DNA of 64,000 bases from the NCBI GenBank assembly GCA_030267565.1, contig BRXU01000039.1:124001-188000 (forward strand). The letters run 5' to 3'. The stretch is from Pleodorina starrii (taxonomy: Eukaryota > Chlorophyta > Chlorophyceae > Chlamydomonadales > Volvocaceae). The translations under genes and the position numbers were made by a program. Of this stretch, positions 22,162-34,033 are shown piece after piece. Under the pieces are notes generated by a model, which saw only the letters and a list, made by a program, of their open reading frames with translations, ran no database searches and was not told where the DNA came from. Positions within the stretch are counted from its first letter, which is position 1. Each line of letters starts with the position of its first letter.

Positions 22162-23658
22162 CTACTTAGGGATCCGAGGAAGCGGGGGAGGTCGCGGCGG
22201 CGACGGCGGTCGGCGCGGCACCGGCGGTTTCCCGGGCGCGGGCGGCTTTGGCGGTGGCTGCGGCGGGCTCGGTGGCGCGCGCGGCGGCGACGGCGGGCGG
22301 CCTGGCGGGCGCGACGGCGCGGAAGGCGGCCTCGGCGGAGACGGAGGTTTTCTGGGCGGCTTGACGGGTGGCGGCCGCGATGGGGGGTAAGGCGGGGAAA
22401 GCGGCAGAGACGGTGTGGTGGGAGATGTCGGGTATGGCGCGCGCGGTGGACTTGTGTGCTGCTGGCCTGTCGAGGTGCTGTCCTGGCGAGGGGGGCTGAG
22501 GGGCCGCGATGGGCTCGGACGCAGCGGAAGGTTGGGAGGAGAGGTCGGTCTGAGCGGCGGGGGCGACAGCGGAAGCGAAGGCGGCGGCTTGGGCGGGGGA
22601 GGGGATGGTGGAGCGGGCCTTAAGGGGGGCGGTGGCGTTGGAGGAGGGAGCGGTGACGGAGGGAGCGGTATGGGAGGGAGCGGCGGGGATGGTTTGGGGA
22701 ATGGAGGGATGCCGGGTGGGGGCGTTGACGGTGATGGCGACGGGAGTGGCGGAAGTGGGTAGGGGGGTGGGGGTTGCGTTGATGGGATCGGAGGCGGTGG
22801 AAGGGGAGAAGGCGACCTGAGAGATGGCGTTGAGGGAGGAGGGGGGATGGGCGATGGGTGCGGCGGGTATGGAGACGGCGGCGGCGAAGGGGCCAATGGG
22901 GATGAGGGCGGCGGCGGCGATGGCGGTGAGGGGGTGGGTGGTGATGGGTGTGATGGACGGAGGGGTCGAGGGGGAAATGGGGGAGGTGGCGACGACTTGA
23001 GTGGTGACGGCGGCGAAGGGGATGGTGGGAGTGGCGACGGCGGCTCAAGTGACGGCGGCTCAGGTAACGGCGGCGAAGGAGACAGTGACGGCGGCGATGG
23101 TGGAAGTGGTGACGGCGGCGCCGGTGACGGCCGGAGAGGTGACGGCGGGAGAGGTGACGGCGGGAGAGGTGACGGCGGCGAAGGGGACGGTGGCGCCGGT
23201 GACGGCGGGAGAGGTGACGGCGGCGGCGGCGACGGCGGCGAAGGGGACGGCGGGAGTGGTGACGGTGATGGCGGCGGCGGCGGGAGTGGTGATGGAGACG
23301 GCGGCGGCGACGATGGTGGCGAAGGGGCTGGGGGGCGGACAGGCGGTGGAGAGGAGCGCGTGGGGGGAGGACTGCGCGGCGGAGGGCTGGTCGGTGGCGG
23401 CCGGGGTGACGGGCGGGGCGGCGGCGGCGACGGCCGGAATGGCGGCGGCGGGCGTGCGGGCGGCGAAGGGCGTGGGGGTGGTGGTAAAGGCGGCGAGGGC
23501 CGGGGCGAAGGGGGCGTGGGTGACGGGCGGGGTGACGGCGGCGGCGGTCGCGGTGGCTTGGGTGACGGCGGCTTGGCGGGCATTGGCGGCGGCGGCGAGG
23601 GCGACGGCGGCGGAGCCGGCGGCGAGGGCGGCGGCGAGGGCGGCGGACTCGGAGGCAT
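22162..23658 (-). other. hydroxyproline-rich (Ser-Pro)n C-terminal domain of the protease
   Basis: Last exon, residues about 1005-1502, made of PPSP, SPPP and KPP repeats and ending in a TAG stop. It joins the protease in phase 0: donor after AAATGGGGCAATGGG at 23976, acceptor GATGCAG before 23658. Such blocks are known in volvocine cell-wall and matrix glycoproteins, where Pro is hydroxylated and O-glycosylated. It could instead be a separate gene read through a mis-chosen splice; transcript data would settle it. Confidence 0.7.
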
Positions 23659-26600
23659 CTGCATCGGCACCATCCAGCACAACAACACCCACATCGTCAC
23701 CCACACCGACACGGGGAGCGCCGTTTCCGTCCGTACGTTCGTACATCCGTACATGCATACGCCCGGGATGGTTGGAGATATGCCGACGGAGGAAACGGCA
23801 GCAATCTTTTGCGCCCTTTGCTCGCTCCTCACTCACACATTCATCCGCTACTAAGGGAATAAAGGAGCCCACGGCAGCCACTGCACCTCCCTTCGCCTAC
23901 CCACCCACTTCCCCCCATTCTCACCCCCACTTCCCCCCCATTCCCATTCCCACTCCCACCACCCATTGTTCTCACCCCATTGCCCCACTTGGCCCACACG
24001 GGGTTGAGAGGAGACTGCAGGTGCTCCACGAAGTGCCCCACCACCGCCACCGCCCAGCGCTGCGGGTTGTCGTGGTCCAGGGAAAGCGAAGGCAGGCTGG
24101 GGGCCTCAACGGTGATGCGCAGGGCGGCGCCGGCGGGGGGTGAGCGCAGCAGCACCTTCTCCACCGTGTTGACCGCGTCGGGCACGGGCGCGGCTGGGGG
24201 AGGCGAGGCGGCGGCGAGGTGGCGGTGGAGGCGGCGGGGGAGGAGGAGGAGGCGGCGGCAGCAGTGAAGATGGTGACCACAGCGGTGAAATGAGGGGGAG
24301 GGGGGGAGAGGGAGGGCGGATGATGGGGGGAGGAGGCAGCGCAAGAGGAAAGGCAAGGGCAGGTGATCGGGGCTGGGGTCTTAGGGTTTATGGGTTGGCT
24401 TTGGATACTCCATTACGTTTTTTGTTTGACGTACCTATCCGTACCTTCATTCACGTCGTTGTTGCCCAGGTAGGTGATACCGTTGGTTGCATCGGTTACA
24501 ATCAGGTTGAGGTTGTTGACGAGGGCCGTGTAGGCGTTGACGTCGGCGGGGTAGTCATAATAGGTGAGAACCACAGAGATAGGCCTGTACAACAGGCGTA
24601 CGACGAGACGGTTGCTGACCGTTGAGACATGACACTTTGGCAATGGCCAGGCGGTGTCGGGCGACAGCGGGGGTCGTTAGGCGCTCGCTTCGGATACCAA
24701 TAACCGGCCCGGAGCGGCCCTGTTGCTGCTGATGGGTGGGGGGGTGATCAGTCGAGTCCTTAGGGTAGGGGTAGTAAGAAAATTTAAAGCACATTCCCAG
24801 GTGTTCAAAGGTCCAGACTGCAAGACTGGTGCAAGACATGAATCCCAAGATCCGAGCTTTCCGGACCCACCCATCCTCCGCACCTACCCAGTGCCGGTGG
24901 CCACGATGCCGCCCACGCTGACGTTCTGGCCGGACGCGTTGAACTCGCCGCGGTCCAGCAGCTGCAGCCTGACCCGTGGGTCGGTGAATCCCGCCAGCGG
25001 CAGCGAGCCCGCCATGCTGACGCGGCCCCAGCCCTGGAAGCCGTCCGGCGGCGGACCCAGCAGCGCACCCTTGTTCTTGGCCAGGGCACCCTGGGGTAGG
25101 GTGGGGCGGAGGTGGGATGTGTGGGAGTTGGGGCCGTGTGCAGAAGAGGGGCGGCAACGAGGTAATGGATGCCGTGTGCGCGCAGGTTTGGTGCGGTGGA
25201 CCCAGAAGGTGTGTGCAGGCGGGGCCCACCTCGAGTGACTTGGCCCCAGCGATCATCAGCGCCTGCGGAGGGAGGGGCACGGGCGGGGCGGAGGGGGGGG
25301 TGTTGGAAGGGCGGCAGGAAGGGTTGGGAAGGGGTGGAAGGGGTGTGCTGTGTCAGTGGCCAGCGGAGGAAGCCGGACGGATCTGCACTATTGGCGGGGT
25401 GTTAAGGGTGGAGCACTGTGGGGCAATGTCCCGAGGGAGAAACGAGGGTGGGCGCACGCTTCCTTCAACGAGATAGGGCCCCGTAAAACATATAAGGAAA
25501 CGGAGTCGGCGCACGGGGTGGTGGCCCTCGCTTTGAAATGCGCTTCCTTCGACCGTGACGGGCACTAGTCCATGCCGCGTGCCGGTGCTGCCCATCCCCC
25601 CCGTGGATTGACAGCGGCAATACAGGAGGAGGGGGAGGGGGGCACCGGCAGCCGCTGTGACGAAGGCAGGGCAAGGCAAGAACCTAAACACATGACACGA
25701 ACTGGCAAGTCACGATTCAGCGGGCTAGGCACACAAGGAGATCACGGTAGTACGAGGAGAAAAGGAGAATAAGGAGGAAAAGACGGACCTTTAGCAGGAT
25801 TCCGGAGGGCGTGAAGGGCGTGGAGAGGGTGTCGTTGGGAGTGCCGCACGGGTAGAAGCCCGCCCTGAATGCAGCAACGGCAGCAACGGCAGCAACGGCG
25901 GGCTGGCGTTGTGCACATGGCTGATCTCACCAGCGGAGGGAGGGTGGTCCGCTTCGTTATGGGTCCACAAGCTGGGACGATGTACGGCAATCACATGCCA
26001 CGACCCGATTGAGGCGAACCGCCGCGTCCAAAACAGGACACTCACAAAACATGAAAGACCTGCAGGTCCACTGTTACCATGTGCCGTACCGACAACAAAG
26101 AATTGAGCGCTGGCCGAATGACGGCTGACACGGTTGTATTGGAAATGCGAGGCACTGTATCGTCGTACTGTGTACGGTTGCCGTACCTGAGGTACTGCCG
26201 CATGAGGGCCACCGTTCCCGCCGCCTGCGAGAGCGGTTTGTGTGTTTGTGTGTTCGTGGGTGTGGGTGTGTGTCAGGGACGAGGCGGCATCTCTGGTGGT
26301 GGTGGTGGAGGGGGGTTGTTTATGTGTCAGGGATGGGGGATACGCACAGGGGTGGCAGCTGGGGGCGTGGGAATCCCTATGTTGGGATAAGGACACCCAA
26401 ACGCCGCGCATGCAGTAGCCTGCATGCTCGGAGGACAACAAACCGGCACAGCTTGCAGCCCTCGGCGGCAGCCCGGAAGGGGACACAGACCCACTCACCA
26501 GCGGAGTAGCCGCCGATGTGCCGTAATACGCGTCGTACAAGCAGTTGCCCACTGCAGTACAAGACGACAAGGTGGCCGGCGGACAGGCGTCAGCGAGCGA

Positions 26601-29600
26601 AGAAACGACCGAATGTTGGCCGCGGGCTCATGTGGTTCGCCTCCAATGAACCCCAACCCTATAGAGACACCAGCTAGGGTTTGGTAAGGCTGAACACGTG
26701 CCCGGTGTTCCAGCCAGGTATGCGGCGCATGGCTCGTTGGCTCCCAAAGCCCTAGAGCTCCCTGGCGGCATTGTGGGGCTGCATTCGGGCACACACACAC
26801 GCATACACACACATCAGGCTCCAGGCGCGTTACAGCACTCACGTTCCGGGAACCGCGAGGAGGTGACCGCGGAAACGATGTCCTTCCCTGGGGAGGGAGG
26901 GAGGGAGGGATGTGGCAACATGTGTGTGGGTGTGTGTTGGCGCGCGTGTGTGTGTGAGTGTGTGTTTGCGCGGGACGGAGGGGAAACCACAGTCACAAAC
27001 ACAAACACGGGGAGAGAGAGAGAGAGAGAGAGAAAGGGCAGCTAGATGGGGATGGTTATCCAGACCCTGCCTGCAGGAGGGGATGGCATCATCGCCGCCG
27101 CCGCCACCGCCGTTGGCGTTCATGACGATAACGGTTGTGAAAAAGTAAAAAGGGACCGAGCGGCCCGCAGCGAAGGAACCGAGGCGACGCTGGCGAAGGC
27201 AGGCCGGTACGGACGAGGGGGATGCCGAGCGCACGACACCGGCGGCAAGCCCTAACGACATTTGAACACAAACACAAATGCAAATAATACAGATGCGTGC
27301 TTCGGTCAGTGCGATGGGGGTGGGCACAAAGCATGTTGGGCAGCGTGAGGCTGCGGGTACGAAGCACACCTTGGAAGAAGCGCACGAGTGCTGCGGGCCG
27401 ACGGGCTGTCCGAAGTCGCAAACCCACCCACTCACTCACTCACTCACTCACTCACTCACCGGGTGCAATGACATCGGGCTTGATGCGCCCGTCTGTGTAG
27501 CCGGTGGGTGGGTGGGGGGAAGGGCAGACCAGGGGAGGGGCGAGGAGTGTGTGTGTATATGTACGGGCCGGGGACGTGCGGGAGGAAAAGATAGGACGAG
27601 GACACAAGGGGGGGGAGAGGGGGACAAGCAAAGCAAGAACCGCGCACACGGCGGAGCCTGGAAGCGGAAAGAGAAAGAGGCTAGATGGCAAGGTGACAAC
27701 AGGTGGCAAGGAGAGCCGTATTTGAAGAACATGACCCCCAACTCACCCAGGGTGGGACCCCAGGCGCTGAAGTCCGTGATGCTGTCCACATCAATGGACA
27801 CCACACGGCCCGTCACGAACAGCTGGCCGCCCTTGTTCTTCAGGTAGTCGATCAGGTTAGCCCCCACATCCTGGTTGTTCAGAATGTATGGTTTCGGAGG
27901 GGGGGTGTGGTAAGAAAAAGGGCATAACATGGGCGTGTCGTCGAGGCACGGAGGCAGCAGCCCTCATATTATCTCGTGGGTTTCAAAGGGGCGGCCGGAG
28001 TTGGAAGCTCTTTTAGGCGCGTCCCGGAAGCATTTGGGCGACGCGACTGGAAGCTTCTCAGGCACAGAGCCGCACGGGCTTGACACGGCCCTTGTCGTGG
28101 GGACCAAAAGCTGAAATGTTAAAAGCAACTCAAGATGCCACACTCCCGACTCCGTCAAGCAGCCCCACCTACCCGCCTTGTACACGCCGTATATCGCTGT
28201 CGTACGCGACGCGCCGTATACTGCCGTACAACGCACCTGGTAAATCATGGATATGGGCAGCGGCAGGTGCGCGTTCTCGTCGTCGGGGTTGGCGGCTACA
28301 GGCTCGTACGGCACTCCCGTACGGTCCTGGGCGATCACCATGGCGGCGCCGCCGGCCGCCAGCACGCGCATGGCCTTGTCGTAGAAGGAGCAGTTGCCTC
28401 GCAACACCAGCACGATAAGGCCCGCCACATTTGTGTTGCGCAGGGGGCCGCAGGCATCCAGCGGATCAGCGGCCACCAGCTCCAACTGCAGCGGTTGTGG
28501 TGGATAAGCAAAGCTCAGTTCAGTTAAGGTTAAGTTGAGGTTAAGTTTAGTTGAGTTAAGTCAAGGTTGCGGTTGTTAGGGTTTTGGTGGTTGCGGTGGT
28601 TAGGGTTATGGTGGCGGGGCGAGTTGATAGGGGGAGGTGTGGAAGGTGACTTCATCACCGCCGCAATGCGCCACTGCACGCGACCAGACATCCCACTGGC
28701 CAGGGTACTTTCAGGGCCAATCGGAAAGTGTCCTGGCCTGCGCTGGCCCCTGCTGGCTCCACCTTTTCGGGCTGGAGCCCCCTGATGGAGCGCACTACTG
28801 CTGCTGCTGCTGCTGCCTGCACGCTTCTGGACTGGATGCCGTGTCCCCACAGCTTACGGTGTGTGTATGTGTGTGAGTATGGATGGGGAACGGTGTGTTC
28901 CCCCCCCCCACCCATTCGGGCCCCTCAGGGCAATCCCATTGCTTACCCACAACTCCCCTCCTTCCTTTCCTCAACCGTTAGTGCCGTACTCACATAGGTT
29001 CCGTTGGGGATGACGGAGCCCAGCCGCGGAAGCAACGAATTCTCCACGGGCACGAACTGCAGGGCCGAGTCGGTTGGGATCGAGTCGGTTGGCGGTTTGC
29101 TGTTGTGCGTTTGTTATATATGTAATTACTGAAGTAGGCTAGCGCTGGAGGGTAATAAGTAACTTGGATGACAAAACGGTGGCAGCCCCCCAGCAATTTG
29201 TTGCGGTCCCACAGGGGCTAAGCGAAAGGTGAGGAGGATGGACGAGCCAATAGTTGGTTCGTACTCCCGCTGACGTCGGTGGCGCGCGACTCACCGTGCG
29301 ATCGATGGGGATGCTGGACGCACGTACGGCACGGATGACGTACACGCCCGCCGTGAGGCCGGCAGAGGCGGGCACTCGAAAGCCGGCGCCAACCGACACG
29401 ACGTTCTTCGCAATGGAAGGCGAAGCGATCGTATATTTGTCGTACGTTCGAAGACCTGCGTGCGACGGGGTTGGATTTGGCATCAATGCAGAGGGCAATC
29501 GTTCAGATCGGCCTTCTCGCGTCAGTCTTCGAATCCAAGCAACTTTACCGTACCGTACCGCCGCCGCACCGTATTTACTGCAATGTGACCCCTAGACATT

Positions 29601-32600
29601 CCCTCTAGATGGCAGTAACATCAAAACCCGCCCACTCCCACCCAACTGCCCATCAAATACCCCCTCACCCCCCCTTTAACCACCCCCTACCTCCTCACCC
29701 CCCCAAACCACCCCCCTACCTCCTCACCCCCCCCCCACACACCCGCCCGTCAGGTCCTCACCCACCCACCCACCATAATTGCCCGCCGCGAGGAAAGAGA
29801 TGAAGTCGGGGTTCTTCCAAAGAAACATGTCGTACCCTGCCGTACGGTATAGAAAACGACGAGCATGGGTCACAACCGCGATAAGAAGAGCTGCTTAGAT
29901 CTTCCCCCGCACACGCGCATAGCGGCCGTGCCAGCAAACCTCACCCATGGGTTTCGTAAAGCCCGTTTGAGCACGTTTAAGATGCCATGTGATGTTCATT
30001 CGGTTGTCGTCATGACCGGGGGGCGGCCTGACCTTCCCAGCGCCAGTCAGAGAGCGAACAAGCGCTCTGACGCACCTCGCCTCCATCCTCCCCGCCCCCC
30101 TTTTCCTTCGCCCCTCACCCCGCACATCGCCTCGCGCACCCTCCCCCCCCTTTTGTGTTTCGCCGGCCAGCCAGCCAGCCAGCGCGCACTCCGGCACCCC
30201 CCTCCCACTCCCCTCTCCGCCCCCCTTCTCCATTCACTTCGCCCCTCACCTCGCGACTTGACATTGTATCCGGCCAGGTAGCTGCCCCACGAGTCGCTGG
30301 AGAGGGTGGCACCCGCGGCCGAATGGACCTGGAGGCGCAGGGCACGAGGGGGCACGAGGGGGCACAATAATATCACTGCCACGTGACACCGGCGAGCGCC
30401 ATGGGTTTTCCTTAAACACTTTAAGGGGCCTCCTTAGGCCTCAAATGGGCCTCCACTCCAAGGGGGCTCTCATCCGTCCTTCCCCGTCTGCCTCTGTCCA
30501 GAAATGGGAAATGAAAATCAGCCGCTGTCGGCGTCCCAGCCAAGGGCCAACCCCCCTCTGACCCGATCCCCTCTTTCCCTTCCCCCCACAACAACGCGCC
30601 GCCCCTCGCGCCTCGCGCCGGTGCCGTACCGGCAGATAATCCAGGTCCACGCGATCGGGTACGGAAAGGCCGTACCCCGTACGCTCGGTGAGCTGAAAGT
30701 CCACGACGCTGAGTCGCGCGCCGGGGGCGACGCCGGTGGCGAGGCCGGGCGAGATGGGGCTGTTGCGGTCGAAGGCGTTCGATAGCATCGAGCCGGCGAT
30801 GCTTGCGCCCACCATCGTGCCGTGCCCGTCGTAGTCGAGGACGTCGCCGGCGGCTGCGGGGATGGGAGATCAGAAAGAAGACTGACCGCCGGGTCTTCTT
30901 TCTTATCCAGGATAGGTAAGACGACCCGATACGATAGGACATTCCGATCTCGAGGAGGCGTTTCACGAGTCGTCGAGTTCGTGAGGCGAAGCGCGGTTCG
31001 TTGGCTTCAGGGCCTCGGTGGAGTCAAGAGAGGAGTGTGGAACAGGAAAATGGGGGCGGCGGGAAGGAGTGGCGGGTTGCACGCATGACCACAGGAACGC
31101 TTGGGCGAGGCGGTGGGGAGGCGAGGCGGGATTTGAAGATACCCCCAAGAGGCCGCGATGGCCATGATCTTAAAATTCACGGCTAGAAAGCGGTGGGGGT
31201 GGGGTGGGGAAGGCCACTCACTCGGGTTGAAGGCGTACTGTACGATCTTGCGGTGGTCCGGGATGCGCCAGTACGACATGTTTCCAAGGGTGGGCGCGAC
31301 GTTGGGATCCGCAAGCTTGGAGCCGTACACACCCGCGTACTCCGGGTCCTGCAGGTAGCACTGCTCCACATCCACGCCGGTGTCGCCGAGCTGCAGGCAG
31401 AGACCCACGGGTCGGGGGTTCGAGGGGCAGGGCGCGAGGAAAGGAAAGCCAATGGTCCGGTCATTCCGGTCCGTGTCGGATCAAAAGATAAAGGGCTCAA
31501 TCAAGTGCAGGTGGCAGGGTGCAGGAACGGCAGGTGACAGGGACGTGGGTTAGGGTTTGCGGGCCAACAGCTGCGGGTTTATCATTATGGGGGGGATGGC
31601 ATGGCGTTGCTGGTGCCGGCGCCCCGGGCGCGACTGGTGGCACGGCCCGGCCATGTGTATGCGGACTGCGGACTGCAGAGGGCTATCGGCCCGGTGGACA
31701 CAACCGGAAGAGCGGAAGTCCCCGGGGCGGCTGCCGCTTTACCTACCCCCAAGATCTCTCCGCGGCCGGTGATGCCAGCGGCCCAGTACGGCCGCTCGCC
31801 GTTGTCCGCCGACTCGCTGTACTGCGACTGGTTCAGTCGGCCTGTGGAGGGGAGCACGGCCGTGCCCGCAGAGGCAGCGGACATGAAAACAGAATGGAGT
31901 GGGCCGTGTTAGTTGAGTTTAAAGGAGCTCCCTTCGAGAGTTCTTTGCGGGATGGAATGGTGGATGCATGGTTGGTTTCGTTGGCGTCGTACCATGGTTT
32001 CGGAGGGCCCCTTCGAACGGCCAAACAAAGCATGGACGGACAATCACACTGCACAACGCGCGCCCCACCGGTTTGCAGCAGGACGCTCGATATGAAGTTC
32101 ATGTTGTCGTTGCGGAACATGGGCGACACGAGGCAGCACACCGGCTGGTTCGCTAGCCAGAGGATGCCTTCCTCCAGGTCCTGTACGGCAGATGTACGGG
32201 CAACCAGGCGCGCAGTACCGCAGTACATGTTGACAGAGAGGCACAACAAAGCGTGCAGAGCTGCGGGACCTCGATACAAAGGTGCCCCGCTGCCGCCACG
32301 GACCGTATGCATGCCCCGCGTGCCGTATGCGTGTGGGCCAAACCCGGGGGCCAAAACGCAAGGCGAGGCGCGCACCGGCGCTCGCCCGCGCAAACAGGCA
32401 GGCAGGTAGAACCACCCGCAAAGCAAATGCTCCGCGCTGCTGGTTTCCCGCACACAGCAACACAACACACTGCCGTCCATCATTCCTGCAGTCCTGCCAT
32501 ACCTGCTTGCAAAGGAAGACCGACAAGATGACGCCGACGCGGGGTGCCGACACGACGGGCCAGCAGGCGTCGCTCCTCTTGTACCGGTTTCCATAGACCA

Positions 32601-34033
32601 GGCGCACCATCGCCGCCGGCCAGTCGCGCGCCGCCGCCTTCATCATTGCAATCGTCAGCGTCGACACCAGCTCGACCACCAATCCGTACTGCACGTTCGT
32701 CAAGTTGACCTTTCCGTGCTGCCCGGGGGTTCCGTCGTCGATGCCCGCCAGCTGGTCCTGTGTCGGTTTACCGTTGCTGCTGCCGGGAACCGGCTTCAAT
32801 GTGACCATGTTGGCGAGCAGCAGCGCCAGCTGTTGCTGCCGTGTAGAGGCCTCAAGGTTGAGCCCGCCGTCGGCATTGGTGGTTTCGAACATCCAGGGGT
32901 ACAGCAGTGGCGACAGCTCCGGAGCAGTCTTGTGGGGGGTGGAGTAGAAGCCCTTGGGGACAGGGAGGGAGGCAGGGATAGAGATAAAAACAAAACCGGA
33001 GGGGAGGGAAGGAGGGTTTAGGGACGGACTTTCTTTTGTCGGGGTGAGCTTGATGAGAGATTCGCTGTCTCGATTTCAGGGGTGGAGGGATTTGGAGGGA
33101 GGTAGGGAGGGAGGGAGAGCGGCGACGTGGGAGGGTCGGTGAGGTTTCGAGCTGCTGAGTTGGCGACGCGGCGCATAACGGTGCACAGCTGCAGCAATGC
33201 AGTAGAAAGCAGCGCACGGGCGTGTGCGGAGGGGCACGCTCAGCTTAGCTGGCGTCGAGGAGGGAGCGCGGCAGGGAGCTGAGGCGATGCGAAGCACGGG
33301 GGTCAAGGCAGGGTTTGGGGGCAGTGGCGAAAGGCGGGGGAAGTGCAAGGCCGGGGCAGCGCAGCACAGCGCGCAAGCGCGCCGCCGACTATCAAGTGCC
33401 CACGCTGCGTCTTGTTTAGAGGTCGGGCAGGAAGAAGCAGGCACAAAGGCAAGGGCACCGCCGCCGTTTAGTAGCCCGCGCAATAACCTACCAGATAGAT
33501 GTTGTTCGAGCCCTCTACAAGTGGCCGGACGTTCATGTATTGCGCGAACACCAAAAAGGTGTTTTCGGCAATATATGAGACGACGCTACCGTTTGCTGCC
33601 ATGATGTTCTGCTGGAGCTTCTTGGCTTGGGCATCGTCATCATATGAGACGAGGATAAGCTCGGACAGGGGCACGTCCGCCCAGGCTGATGCTGGATAGA
33701 CCTTGCGGTCAACATATGGTGATCTGACGATAGTGCTGTTGACGGGCCTGTTCGCGAAGAGCGATCCACTGCTTGAATCAAACACGATTCGGTAAGACAA
33801 CGACAGTTTGTTCACGTTCAAACCGGAGAAATGTAATGGAGACGTAAATACTATCGGCTGTAGTTTTTATGTGTACCTCATGTACCCCTGTTTCAGGCAT
33901 GTTCAAAATCGCTAAAATGGCAAACTCACTCAAGCAAGGCGCCGCCCGTACGAAGCACCACCTCCTTGAGAGATACAACTTCAGAGGAAATAAGTGCAAC
34001 AATCGTCATGGCAGCAAAAATAAAATGCCCCAT
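22162..34033 (-). CDS. secreted subtilisin-family serine protease with PA domain and Pro-rich tail
   Basis: Twenty-three phased exons on -, in transcript order: 34033-33930, 33771-33492, 32952-32503, 32180-32069, 31841-31747, 31390-31222, 30853-30630, 30328-30250, 29836-29774, 29455-29295, 29056-28994, 28485-28237, 27870-27747, 27492-27460, 26887-26843, 26551-26499, 26224-26187, 25864-25789, 25262-25230, 25090-24888, 24584-24445, 24193-23976, 23658-22162; 1,502 residues. A signal peptide starts [17 protein letters not shown]. The catalytic triad is complete: Asp350 in LGDTGVD, His414 in [10 protein letters not shown], Ser763 in YGTSAATP, with oxyanion Asn524 in LAAGNYG. A protease-associated domain (about 601-683, [10 protein letters not shown]) is inserted between His and Ser, followed by [14 protein letters not shown]-terminal beta domain ([27 protein letters not shown]) precedes the Pro-rich tail. 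Volvocine sporangin/VLE hatching enzymes are secreted subtilases, so a matrix-lytic role is plausible but inferred. An ATG at 34009 is an alternative start. Confidence 0.93.
27427..27459. repeat. (GTGA)n microsatellite beginning at a splice donor
   Basis: The donor after protease exon 14 (GT at 27459-27458 on -) is the first unit of a GTGAGTGAGTGA tetranucleotide array. Every unit therefore offers a candidate GTGAGT donor. Confidence 0.8.

Noticed and set aside
22847..24143. Gly/Asp-rich and Ala/Thr-rich frames on + opposite the protease tail
   Set aside because: Mirror images of the (Ser-Pro)n coding strand. The - frame joins the protease in phase and ends at a proper stop.
27427..27459. 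Alternative downstream donors in the GTGA array
   Set aside because: The first unit gives an in-phase exon joining IAPG to KDIVSA; later units would add Ser/Glu repeats to a conserved subtilase segment.
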